Shown: in pieces, positions 45,925-54,808 of the stretch
Position numbering within the stretch: position 1 is the stretch's first letter
How the letters are laid out: each line of letters starts with the position of its first letter
NCBI GenBank assembly: GCA_965216725.1
Contig: CBDCGI010000023.1
Span: forward strand, 124,001 to 188,000
From: JACZUI01 sp965216725
Lineage (GTDB): Bacteria; Actinomycetota; Acidimicrobiia; Spongiisociales; ZC4RG35
DNA length: 64,000 nt
Direction of reading: 5' to 3'
Notes under the pieces: generated by a model
Database searches by the model: none
Told to the model about the DNA's origin: nothing
What the model saw: only the letters and a program-made list of their open reading frames with translations
Position numbers and translations under genes: made by a program

Positions 45925-48900
45925 TCACTCCGGGAACGGGACGGGGTTCATCACCGGATCGGTGAGAGCCGAGTCGATATCGACATCGGTCGCCAGTACC
46001 TCGCTGGCTATCCATTGCCTGTGCAGCTCCAGAACCTCTTCGAACCGAGGCGGCAATCTGAGGTGAATACGATCGGTCAATTGGAGATCTTGGCTCTTTC
46101 GCTGCTCATTGAGAGCCCGAATCAGCTCGAGAGCCCTGCCCTCCATGATCAACTCGTCATCGAGGGAGGGATCTATGGCCACGCTCAGATTCCCATCTTG
46201 GGCCACCGCCCAGCCCTCCATCAGCACCCTCTCGGTGACGATGATCTCATCTGCGCTCAGCACCTCGCCGGCTACCTCGACACCTCCGTCGGGCCTGGTC
46301 TCGAAATCTCCCGCCGCTAACTGGGCAGCTACGTCCTTGATCTTGGGTCCGAGGCGGGGCCCGGCAACAGGGAAATTGGGTTTCACCATCACGTCGAGTG
46401 TGGTGTCCTCGTCGAAGCTCACCTCTTTGACGCGAAGCTCGTCGCGAATCTCGGCGACATGTGCCTGAGCCGAATCAGCGCCGCGGACGACAACTCGGCG
46501 CAGGGGCTGACGGAGCTTGATATTGGCCTCCATTCTCGCCCGTCGGCCCGCCTCCACGATTCGGCGCACCGAATCGACTTCGGAAAGCAACGGGCTCTGC
46601 GGATCACCCGGCGGTGTTGGCCAGCCGGCGAGGTGTACCGACTCCGGAGCGTCTCGACACGGCCCGGCGACAAGGTTCTGCCACAGGTGTTCTGCGAGGA
46701 AGGGCATCACCGGTGCGATGATTCTCAAGGCGGTGACCACTCCGACCCACAGTGTGCGAAAGGCGGCTGCATCGAATCCGTAGAAGCGCCTTCTGCTTCT
46801 CCTGATGTACCAGTTCGACAGGTCGTCGAGATACTTCTCGAACGAATCGATCAACTCGTCGCTTCGATAGCGATCGAGGCTGATCTGCGCTTCGTTGATG
46901 GCTTGAGCGGCCCGGGACAACAGCCACTCGTCGTTGGTCTCCAGATCGACATCGGGCCCTGCTTCAAGATCGCTGTAGGAGGGCACGAATCCCTCGATGT
47001 TTCCGTAGTCGATGAGAAAACGCGCCGAGTTCCAAAGGGTGAGCAACCGACGCCGGACTTCATGTGCCCCCGAGTACCCGAATAGGAGGTTTCTGTCGGG
47101 CGGATGTGCGCAGTACATCCAGCGCATCACATCGGCGCCCATCCGTTGGAATGCTTCTTCGGCGCTGATGAGGTTGCCCCAAGAGCCGTGCATTTCTCGC
47201 CCGTCCTCTGCGAGCATCTTCTCGTATCCGAGAACCGACTGAAAAGGTGACTTGCCAACCAGCGCCACGGACATGAAGAGCTGGGAGTAGAACCAGAGTC
47301 GAACCTGCTCTCGCATCTCCGTGACCCAATCGGCCGGGAACCACTTCTCCCAGTAGGCGTGATCTGGGAGGTCGGCAGTGGTGAGACCTTTGGCGGCCCC
47401 AGTGGCGTTGCCACCCGGCACCCATTCATCGTTTTCCCAGCCCAAGGTGGAGAAGGGGACGATGCCGGCATCGAGCCACACGTCGCCGACCTCTGGAATG
47501 CGTTGCAGATCCTCCCTCCGGCAACTGTCGCATCGGATTGTTACCCGGTCTATCCAAGGCCGTCTCAGCTCTTCGAGCTGGTCCATCCCTGCGGTGGCTC
47601 TTTCCGCAAGCTCGGCTTTCGAGCCGATCACGGTCACCTCGCCGCAATCGCAGACATAGATCGGAAGAGGCAGCCCGTAGTACCGCCGACGGGAGATGTT
47701 CCAGTCGCCCATGTTGTTCAGCCAATCGTCCATCAGCTTGCCCATGTATGCCGGAGTCCAGCTGACGCCCGCGTTTGCGTCTTTCAGGGGCTGTCTGATC
47801 TCGTCAACGGAGATGTACCAATCGTCGGCAACTCTGAAGATCAGCGGCGTATCGCATCTCCAGCAATGCGGGTAGGCGTGTACATACTCGCCCGACTCAA
47901 CGAGAAGACCCCTCCTCTCGAGGTCGTCGATGATTGGATCGCGCGCTTCGTCGGTGGACTTGCCGGCAAGCCAGCCATAGTTCTCATAGAAACGCCCAGC
48001 ACCGTCCACCGGGGTGAGAACTGCAAGGTCGTGAACGCCCGCGAGATCGAAGTCTTCCGAACCCGCTCCGGGTGCTATGTGGACGATCCCCGAGCCCTGG
48101 TCCATGGTCACCTCGTCCCAAGGGATGACGCGGTGCTCCAAGCCGGCGCTTGCACCCAGTTCAGCGAACGGGGCGACATAAGTCCAGCCAACCAGATCCC
48201 GCCCGGGGCGGATCTCGATGAATGTCTCATCTTCGAAACGCTCAACAGCGACCCACTCGCCGGATTCTCTCCGCCCGTAGTCCCGGTCGGGATGAACCGC
48301 AGCGGCGACATTGGCCGGGAGAGTCCAGGGCGTGGTCGTCCAAATGACCAGCGACTCACCCTCTCGATCGATCAGGGGGAGTCGCACGGACAGCGACGGG
48401 TCGGCCTTCTCCTGATAGACCCCCGATTGACCAGTTATCTCGTGTTGGGAGATCGACGTCCCGCACCGTGGGCACCACTCCGTGGATCGATGGCCGAGGT
48501 ACAGCCATCCCCGAGTCGCGCAAGGTCTTCAGGAACTTCCAGATGTACTCGATGTTGGTGTCGGAGAAGGTCAGGTAGTCGTTGTCCCAATCCATCCAAT
48601 TGCCGAGCCTCTGCGAACCGCGGCGCAACTCGTCAACCGACCACGCAACTTTCTCCCGGCAGCGACGGGCGAACTCCTCGAGGCCGAACTCTTCGATTTC
48701 CCGTTTCGAATTGAGGCCTAGCTCCTTCTCCACGCCCACCTCGATCCAGAGGCCCTGGCAATCGAATCCGTTCTGGAAGCGGAGGTCATAGCCGCGGAGA
48801 GCCTTGTATCTCTGGAAGACGTCTTTGAGCGTCCGACCCCAAGCCGTGTGCACCCCGAGGGTCTTGTTGGCCGTGACCGGCCCGTCGATGAAACTGAAAG

Positions 48901-49042
48901 GCTCCGCTCCGGCATTCGCCTCACGCAGCTTGCCGAAGGTGTCGTTCTCAGCCCACCAATCGAGGACTTCCCGTTCGAGGTGGTCGTGATCGGGCCGGCC
49001 TTCGAGACGACTGAAAACGTCTTGTTTTGCCTCGGTATTCAT
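45925..49042 (-). CDS. ileS: Isoleucyl-tRNA synthetase with variant HIGH and KMSKS motifs (one frameshift near 48509)
   Basis: About 1039 residues after removing one base of the C run at 48509-48512 (giving GWLYLGHRSTEWCPRCG). The HIGH position reads GVHTAWGR (about 63-70), and the KMSKS position reads GREMHGSWGN (coordinates 47202-47173). The editing domain is complete: TTTPWTLPANVAA and GSGIVHIAPGAG. The anticodon-binding domain (ANIKLRQPL region) follows. I recall related actinobacterial and Chloroflexi proteins with GVHHAWGR and MHKSWGN, so this is probably a known variant clade. Place between divIVA and lspA is the usual ileS site. The intact flanks suggest sequence error at the break. 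Confidence 0.87.
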
Positions 49043-49093
49043 GAATTGGGGAGGGTAACCGTGGTTCCGGCTCAAGCAGCGACGGCCACTCCT

Positions 49094-49789
49094 TCACTCC
49101 TCGGCGTCATCGCCTCCCGGCGTAGCCGAGCCAGAACGTGACATGTCGGCAATAGCCGCTGCTACCGACTGGGAGGTGTCATCGTTGGTGTCGCCGTCAG
49201 CCGAGCTTTGATCGTCATCAACCTCGAAGTCGGGGGCATCGGCGGAATCGGCCTCTGGCTCATCGACGGATTCGGCATCGTCTCCGCCTCCACCAGAATC
49301 GTCTGATTCATCGGCTGACATCTCGATTGTCGAATCCATCTGATCCAGTTTCTCCGAGACCTCGGTGGCCAAAACGGCCAATTTGACTCGAACGTCCGAG
49401 ACACGAGCCGTCAGCTGAGACATCTCCGCCTCCGTTTCTGCTCGATGCTCGTCTCTCTTTGCGATGAAATCATCGGCTTCGGCGCGTGCTTCGGACAGGA
49501 TCTTGTCGGATTCTGCTCGGGCGTCGGCAACTATCTGGTCGGCGGCCTCCTGGGCGGCGATGAGGGCCCGACCCACCGCAGACTCGTCGGGTGCCGGAGC
49601 CGGTGCCGGCGTATCCGCCTCCACTTTGGCCTCCGCCGGGGCCCCGGGCTCTCCTCTTTCGGATCGTTCCTGCAACTCCTGGAGGGTCACGACCACTTGG
49701 TCCAGGAAATCGTCGACCTCATTGAGGTCGTAGCCCCTCAACGCGGTGGAAAAGGTCTGCTTCTCGACGTCTTCAGGTGTCAAAACCAT
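49094..49789 (-). CDS. divIVA: DivIVA/Wag31-type polar growth and septum protein
   Basis: DivIVA marks poles and septa by binding curved membrane. The 231-residue product begins with the family lipid-binding region QTFSTALRGYDLNEVDDFLDQV, then a Pro/Ala linker, then a long coiled coil (about 80-150, Ala/Glu/Arg heptads) and an unusually acidic Asp/Ser/Glu tail (about 160-225). It is in the normal place upstream of ileS. Confidence 0.93.
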   Translation of the reverse strand: MVLTPEDVEKQTFSTALRGYDLNEVDDFLDQVVVTLQELQERSERGEPGAPAEAKVEADTPAPAPAPDESAVGRALIAAQEAADQIVADARAESDKILSEARAEADDFIAKRDEHRAETEAEMSQLTARVSDVRVKLAVLATEVSEKLDQMDSTIEMSADESDDSGGGGDDAESVDEPEADSADAPDFEVDDDQSSADGDTNDDTSQSVAAAIADMSRSGSATPGGDDAEE

Positions 49790-49845
49790 CTTCTAGCTCC
49801 CTTGCCTGAGGCAACATTATGAATCCGGACCGGCGTCTCCAAGGA

Positions 49846-50100
49846 TTAGGCGACGATGCCAATCAGGATCTGGATTCCGATGAGGAGGATTATCGGTGAT
49901 AGGTCGAGAAGCCCGCCTCCGAGACGCAGCGGCGGTATGACCCGGCGGATCGGAGTGATGACCGGAAGGATCAGCCGGTCCAGGAATATCGACACGCGGC
50001 CCAGAGGGTGGTCCGCTGAGGTCGGTATCCAAGAGAGGATCACCCAAATGAATACCGCATAGAAGAGAACCTGGAGGGCGCTTACGACGAGACTCGCCAC
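49846..50100 (-). CDS. yggT: YggT-family membrane protein
   Basis: The 84-residue product has two membrane helices around the conserved LILPVITPIRRVIPPL segment. It starts at GTG 50100, 7 bases after the sepF stop. YggT proteins sit beside sepF and divIVA in many Gram-positives, with unclear roles in envelope or osmotic stress. Confidence 0.9.
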   Translation of the reverse strand: MASLVVSALQVLFYAVFIWVILSWIPTSADHPLGRVSIFLDRLILPVITPIRRVIPPLRLGGGLLDLSPIILLIGIQILIGIVA

Positions 50101-50107
50101 AACGGGT

Positions 50108-50635
50108 TCAGTCGTCTACGTCATCGAGTTCGTAGGCACCGAGACCGGCCAGCCGCCTCTTCTCGTCCCGGCTGAGACCGACCCGGGGTGGGAGGACCAA
50201 CACGAGACCGTCCCCTACCTTGCGCATCGAACCGTCGAGCGCATAGATCAGACCCGAGGAGAAATCGATGACGCGGCGTGTCAGGTCGCCGTCCACATGC
50301 CTCATATCGAGCACAACAGGCACCCGATCTCGCACCCGGTCGGCGAGGACGCGGGCGTCGCCGAAATCCTCAACGAGGAGCACGTCTGATTGGACTTCGA
50401 TCGGCCGGACCACACCCACAATGTCGGATCCACCCAGCCGGCCTCCGGGTACGTTGGCCGCTCGGGACGTTGGCGGTGGCTCCACACGCCTCGATTGCGG
50501 CACCGGCTCGACCGCCCCCGACCTCGGTTGGGTAGCGGGAGTCGACGGCCGGTCCAACCCATCAGGATCGACACCGGGCTGGTCCTCGTCAACCAAACCC
50601 AGATACACGAGCGTCTTGGAAAAAAGAGACGACAT
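50108..50635 (-). CDS. sepF: Cell division protein SepF
   Basis: SepF binds FtsZ and anchors it to the membrane where FtsA is absent. The 175-residue protein has an N-terminal amphipathic helix (SLFSKTLVYLGLV), a Pro/Ser-rich linker, and the SepF core with ARVLADRVRDRVPVVLDMR and RRVIDFSSGLIYALDGSM, matching the family closely. Confidence 0.95.
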   Translation of the reverse strand: MSSLFSKTLVYLGLVDEDQPGVDPDGLDRPSTPATQPRSGAVEPVPQSRRVEPPPTSRAANVPGGRLGGSDIVGVVRPIEVQSDVLLVEDFGDARVLADRVRDRVPVVLDMRHVDGDLTRRVIDFSSGLIYALDGSMRKVGDGLVLVLPPRVGLSRDEKRRLAGLGAYELDDVDD

Positions 50636-50649
50636 TCAGTTCTCTCCGG

Positions 50650-51303
50650 TCATGTGCGGGGGCCAAAGATAGCCCGTCCCACCCGTATGATCGAAGCTCC
50701 CTCCTCGACCGCCACCTCAAAGTCGTCCGTCATCCCCATGGAGAGGTGTTGGAGTCCGGGATGATCACCTATCAACTCTTCGCGCAGCCCCCGCAGCGCG
50801 GCGAAATGGGGGCGCGAAGCCTCGGGCTCGTCTGGGATAGGCGGCAAAGCCATCAGCCCTGATACATCCAGACCGAGAAGGACGAGCTGTCCGATGAGCT
50901 TCCCGGCCGCGGCCGGCGCAACCCCCGACTTCTGGGGCTCCTCACCCAGATTGACTTGCACCAGTATCGACGGTGGTGGCCCCGGCCCTTTCAGCCATGC
51001 CTTCGCCAGGGAAAGCCGATCCACCGAATGGAGCAGATGAGTCACTGGGCGCACTTGCCGCGCCTTGTTGGACTGGAGAGCTCCCACGTAATGCCACCTG
51101 ATGTCTGATGGCAGCTGCGATGCCTTCGCTGCCATCTCATCGGCGCGGTTTTCACCGAAATCGCGATGGCCCAAGTCGTAGACCGAGAGGATCTCGTCGA
51201 CAGTCTTGGTCTTGGACACCGCGACCAGAGTCACCCTTCTGGGGTCACGCTCGACTCTGGCGGCGGCACTTTCGATTCTGGCGAGGGTGTCCTCGTAGCT
51301 CAT
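50650..51303 (-). CDS. yggS: YggS-family PLP homeostasis protein
   Basis: The 217-residue protein has the PLP Lys in VAVSKTKT, then FGENRADE and HYVGALQSNK, and a C-terminal LSMGMTDDFEVAV with phosphate-binding Ser/Thr. It keeps PLP balance rather than being a racemase. Start ATG 51303 overlaps the pgeF stop (ATGA). Confidence 0.93.
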   Translation of the reverse strand: MSYEDTLARIESAAARVERDPRRVTLVAVSKTKTVDEILSVYDLGHRDFGENRADEMAAKASQLPSDIRWHYVGALQSNKARQVRPVTHLLHSVDRLSLAKAWLKGPGPPPSILVQVNLGEEPQKSGVAPAAAGKLIGQLVLLGLDVSGLMALPPIPDEPEASRPHFAALRGLREELIGDHPGLQHLSMGMTDDFEVAVEEGASIIRVGRAIFGPRT

Positions 51304-51920
51304 GGTCTCCAGGCAATCGTCGCCATGCGGCTCGAGGTCTGGTCGCGTCGATGAGAGAACCATCGGCTCTCATGATGGGTGCATCCGGGAACGGATGTCA
51401 CGTCGAGCGTCCGCAGTTGAGAACGAATGGCCGATGCGAGTTCCACCGATTTGGCAGACCACGTAGTGGTGGCTCCGTGCTCGGGGAACTGCTCGGCCAC
51501 TTCAGCTCCCACTTCGAAACAACACTCTCCGATTCCGGGCCCGATCACGGCCCGCGTCGGGCCGTGCCCGGCGCCCGACATCTCCTCGACCATTGACTCC
51601 ACTATTCCCTGGGCCGCTCCCCGCCAGCCAGCATGAGCGACTCCAATCGCCGACTCGGAAACCAGGACCACCCCGAAGCAATCTGCTGTGAACACCGCCA
51701 CAGGCAGCCCCGGGACCTCGGTCCAGATCGCGTCCGCCTCGCCCTGGCCGCCCACTGACTCGGCATGCACCACGCGCGTGCCGTGCACCTGGCTGACTGT
51801 GGCCCAATTGCGGCTGATTCCCAGCTTGTCAGATGTCCTGATCCGATTTGCGGGGTCCTTCTGATCCCCGTCAGTCGCCTCGGTGAATGCGGCCCCGTCG
51901 ACGCCGGGGACACGAATCAT
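51300..51920 (-). CDS. pgeF: Peptidoglycan editing factor PgeF (laccase-domain, YfiH)
   Basis: PgeF-type proteins carry a Zn/Cu site: here VHGT, TADC and AHAGWRG supply His-Cys-His. E. coli PgeF hydrolyses misincorporated L-Ser from muropeptides. The 206-residue product lies between ftsZ and yggS with four-base overlaps on both sides. Confidence 0.92.
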   Translation of the reverse strand: MIRVPGVDGAAFTEATDGDQKDPANRIRTSDKLGISRNWATVSQVHGTRVVHAESVGGQGEADAIWTEVPGLPVAVFTADCFGVVLVSESAIGVAHAGWRGAAQGIVESMVEEMSGAGHGPTRAVIGPGIGECCFEVGAEVAEQFPEHGATTTWSAKSVELASAIRSQLRTLDVTSVPGCTHHESRWFSHRRDQTSSRMATIAWRP

Positions 51921-52957
51921 CCTTGGACGAAGTTGGGTATGTCCAGATCGTCGTCATCCGATGGCGCCCCACCCGTCGCGGAGCGGGTTGCGGAGTTCCG
52001 GTTGGGCCGTCTGCGATCGAAGCCGGCCGCGATGACAGTGACCTTCATCTCCTCTCCGAGGTCGTCATCGACGATGGCGCCAAAGATGATGTCCGCCTCG
52101 GGGTCGGCATGGTCAGCGACCACCCTCGCCGCCTCGGTCGCCTCATGAAGCGTCATCCCCGACGGTCCGGACACGGTCAGGAGCACACCTTTTGCCCCTT
52201 CCATCGACGACTCGAGCATTGGGCTGGAAATTGCTCGCTCAGCCGCCTGCATCGCCCGATTCTCGCCCGTCGCACGGCCGATCCCCATTACAGCCGATCC
52301 GGCGTCAGCCATGATCGTCCTGACGTCGGCGAAGTCGACGTTGATCAGGCCCGGCGTAGTGATGAGATCTGTGATCCCGGTGACACCGCTCATCAAGACT
52401 TCGTCAGCCAACCTGAAGGTCTCGGTCATCGGCGAAGAGGGGTCACCGACGTCGAGGAGTCGATCGTTGGGGATGACGATCAGGGTGTCCACAGCGTCTT
52501 TGAGCGCCCCGATCCCTTCCTCGGCATGCACCGCCCTGCGCCTACCTTCAAATCCGAAAGGCCTGGTGACCACGCCAACGGTGAGAGCACCAACAGAACG
52601 TGCGACATCGGCGACCACCGGTGCCCCACCGGTACCGGTCCCCCCGCCTTCGCCTGCAGTGATGAAAACCATGTCGGAGCCTTTGAGCACGTCCTCGAGC
52701 TCGGCCTTGTGCTCCTCGGCAGCCGCCCGGCCGATCTCCGGGTTGGCGCCGGCGCCAAGCCCCCTGGTGACCTCGCGGCCGATGTCCAATTTGACGTCGG
52801 CGTCGCTCATCAGAAGCGCCTGAGCGTCGGTGTTGAGAGCTATGAACTCGACACCCCGCACTCCGGCATCGACCATCCGGTTGACGGCGTTGACACCGCC
52901 TCCTCCGATTCCGACGACCTTGATCACGGCTAGGTAGCCGCCACTTGTCGAGCTCAC
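51917..52957 (-). CDS. ftsZ: Cell division GTPase FtsZ
   Basis: The 346-residue product from GTG 52957 has a GTP site with GGGGVNAVNRM and GGGTGTGGAP, the T7 loop NVDFADVRTIM, and a C-terminal conserved tail ending LDIPNFVQG, which binds SepF. An AGGAG-type Shine-Dalgarno sequence (GGAGGT, 52969-52964) six bases upstream fixes the GTG. The linker before the tail is short, so the protein is shorter than most actinobacterial FtsZ (about 390). FtsA is absent in the cluster, consistent with SepF anchoring. Confidence 0.96.
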   Translation of the reverse strand: MSSTSGGYLAVIKVVGIGGGGVNAVNRMVDAGVRGVEFIALNTDAQALLMSDADVKLDIGREVTRGLGAGANPEIGRAAAEEHKAELEDVLKGSDMVFITAGEGGGTGTGGAPVVADVARSVGALTVGVVTRPFGFEGRRRAVHAEEGIGALKDAVDTLIVIPNDRLLDVGDPSSPMTETFRLADEVLMSGVTGITDLITTPGLINVDFADVRTIMADAGSAVMGIGRATGENRAMQAAERAISSPMLESSMEGAKGVLLTVSGPSGMTLHEATEAARVVADHADPEADIIFGAIVDDDLGEEMKVTVIAAGFDRRRPNRNSATRSATGGAPSDDDDLDIPNFVQG

Positions 52958-52999
52958 GGTATGACCTCCATATCTAAGAATCTCCAAGCTTGAAGTAGA

Positions 53000-53030
53000 G
53001 GTTTACCGTTACCTGAAAAGTAAGTAAACC
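53000..53030 (-). promoter_or_regulatory. Inverted repeat in the ftsZ leader
   Basis: GGTTTAC (53000-53006) and GTAAACC (53024-53030) are perfect 7-bp arms separated by 17 bases in the 112-bp gap between ftsQ and ftsZ, about 45-75 bases upstream of the ftsZ GTG. The gap is the only one over 50 bases inside ftsI-ftsZ, so it probably holds an ftsZ promoter. Whether the repeat is an operator or an RNA hairpin is unknown. Confidence 0.4.
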
Positions 53031-53069
53031 CCATTTCCTTAACCTTCAACTAGACGGTTAGACATTGAC

Positions 53070-53915
53070 TCATCCCTCCGTTCCCGGGTTGTCGCCACCG
53101 GTCTGACCGCTCGATCCCTCGACATCTTGCTCGGAAGTCGGTTCCACGTCCGCTTTATCAGACGTCGGCAACTGGCCGGACGGTGCCACCGCAGGATGAG
53201 TGGGAGCGACCAAGACCAAGATGCCGTCTAAGGGCGGGTCCGTCGCCAAGAGCGCGACCAGGCTCGCTGCTTTCTGCGCCATCTCGACGGGTCTTCCCAG
53301 CCTCACTTGATAGCCGGCCACCTGAGCCCACAATTCGCCGTCCCCTTCTGTCCGCACCAGGGCGTCACGGCCCAGGTATTGCGGTAGCGCGGTCACGAAT
53401 TCGATTGCTCCCAGCACGTGCTGGGACTCTTCCGCTTCCCCGTCATCGATGGAGGTGACTTGCACCCAGGGCAACGAAGTATCAGGGTCACGAGGCGATG
53501 GCACGGCGACTCCGTCCGAGGCTCTGCGCACCCATCCGCCTGACGTCTCCACCCAAGCGGCGGCGACACGCTCTTCGACACTCACGAGAACGGCGTCGGG
53601 CCAAGACTTGGTGACGTCTGCGTTCGCGACCCATGGATCCCCCTCCAGTGCCGACTCAACACTGCCCGGGTTGATGAAGACCATCGGAGTCCCCGCGATC
53701 ACATCCTCCGTCACCAGAATCCGATGGGTCTCGCTGAGAGAGACTCCCGCCACCCTCACTTCGGAGACGCTGAGATGAGGTGACAACACCAGCCATACCC
53801 CCGCCCCGATGACTGCGGTCGCCACGAAGAGACGCAACAAACGCTTGAGATTGCGACGTGCCTTTGATTCGGCAACCTGCTTCCGCCGCTCGACGAGCCT
53901 TTGATCTATTGCCAT
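53070..53915 (-). CDS. ftsQ: Cell division protein FtsQ
   Basis: The 281-residue product has a basic cytoplasmic start, one membrane helix (about 25-45), a POTRA domain with LSVSEVRVAGVSLSE, and the FtsQ beta domain with DPWVANADVTKSWPDAVLVSVEER. A Gly/Ser/Asp-rich tail of about 45 residues follows. The start overlaps the murB end by ten bases. Confidence 0.9.
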   Translation of the reverse strand: MAIDQRLVERRKQVAESKARRNLKRLLRLFVATAVIGAGVWLVLSPHLSVSEVRVAGVSLSETHRILVTEDVIAGTPMVFINPGSVESALEGDPWVANADVTKSWPDAVLVSVEERVAAAWVETSGGWVRRASDGVAVPSPRDPDTSLPWVQVTSIDDGEAEESQHVLGAIEFVTALPQYLGRDALVRTEGDGELWAQVAGYQVRLGRPVEMAQKAASLVALLATDPPLDGILVLVAPTHPAVAPSGQLPTSDKADVEPTSEQDVEGSSGQTGGDNPGTEG

Positions 53916-54808
53916 TCGTCGAACCCCACGAACTGGATTTCGGGCACCAGCATGGTGCCGGTTTCCCGGAAAACACGGTCTTTGACCTCGCTCACCAGGC
54001 TTCGGATGTCCTCCGACGTCGCCTTGGGGCCAGCCACGAAGAAGTTGGCGTGCTTATCGGAGACTGAGACGTCGCCACGGCGCAAACCCTTGAGACCCAG
54101 CCGATCGATCAGCTCTCCCGCCGCGATGTGATCAGGATTCTTGAACACACTTCCGGCATTCAGAGTCCCACCCGGCTGGTGTTCCTTGCGCCAACGGGTT
54201 ATCTCACGCAATCGGTCCTTGGCGACAGAGAGGTCGCCCTCAATGGTTGCGAATACTGCAGAGATCACTATCTGTGTGGCTTTCAGATTCGTCTCCCGGT
54301 ATGACATCTCGAGATCGACCGGGCTGGAGCGTGTCGTATCGGCATCCTCGAGATCAAAGATCACCGCCTCCACGAGCACATCCTTGGTCTCCTGGGAGAA
54401 ACAGCCGGCGTTCTGTCGGACTGCGCCACCCACCGATCCCGGTATGCCGACGAAGAACTCCAGGCCATACCGTCCCGCATCAACGCAAGCCCTCGCCAGC
54501 ACCGGCAGCGGCAACGCCCCTCCAGCGATCACCATCTCGTCATCGAACTCAAACGTTCGGAACTCGGGTCCCAGTCTGAGCACAAGACCCGGGAATCCCC
54601 TGTCCGATACAACGAGGTTCGATCCCCTGCCGATGATGAGCGTCGGCAGCCGCTTCAATTGCTCCATTGCGAAGATCTCCTCCAGATCAGCGACGCTGTG
54701 CACCTCCGCGAGGTAGCGAGCGGGTCCACCCGACTTGTAGGTGGTGAGCGGCCCTAGGGGCACTTGCTCCCGAACCATCCCCTCAGAAATCAGGCGTTGG
54801 AGGCTCAT
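53906..54808 (-). CDS. murB: UDP-N-acetylenolpyruvoylglucosamine reductase
   Basis: MurB makes UDP-MurNAc using FAD/NADPH. The 300-residue product has FAD-site YKSGGPARYLAE and GRGSNLVVSD, then GIPGSVGGAVRQNAG and a C-terminal NPDHIAAGELIDRLGLKG. It is MurB type II by the absence of the long extra loop. It overlaps murC by four bases. Confidence 0.95.
   Translation of the reverse strand: MSLQRLISEGMVREQVPLGPLTTYKSGGPARYLAEVHSVADLEEIFAMEQLKRLPTLIIGRGSNLVVSDRGFPGLVLRLGPEFRTFEFDDEMVIAGGALPLPVLARACVDAGRYGLEFFVGIPGSVGGAVRQNAGCFSQETKDVLVEAVIFDLEDADTTRSSPVDLEMSYRETNLKATQIVISAVFATIEGDLSVAKDRLREITRWRKEHQPGGTLNAGSVFKNPDHIAAGELIDRLGLKGLRRGDVSVSDKHANFFVAGPKATSEDIRSLVSEVKDRVFRETGTMLVPEIQFVGFDEWQ

Noticed and set aside
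48500..48520. Programmed ribosomal frameshifting in ileS
   Set aside because: There is no slippery heptamer with a downstream pseudoknot or stimulatory Shine-Dalgarno that I can see, and the break is a simple extra base in a four-base run.
47359..48714. A 451-codon open frame on the plus strand across the middle of ileS
   Set aside because: It lies wholly antisense to ileS, has no domain-like motif, and high-GC codon structure commonly makes long open frames opposite real genes.
49043..49093. A T-box riboswitch upstream of ileS
   Set aside because: Only 51 bases separate divIVA and ileS, far too short for a T-box, and no specifier or T-box consensus is visible.
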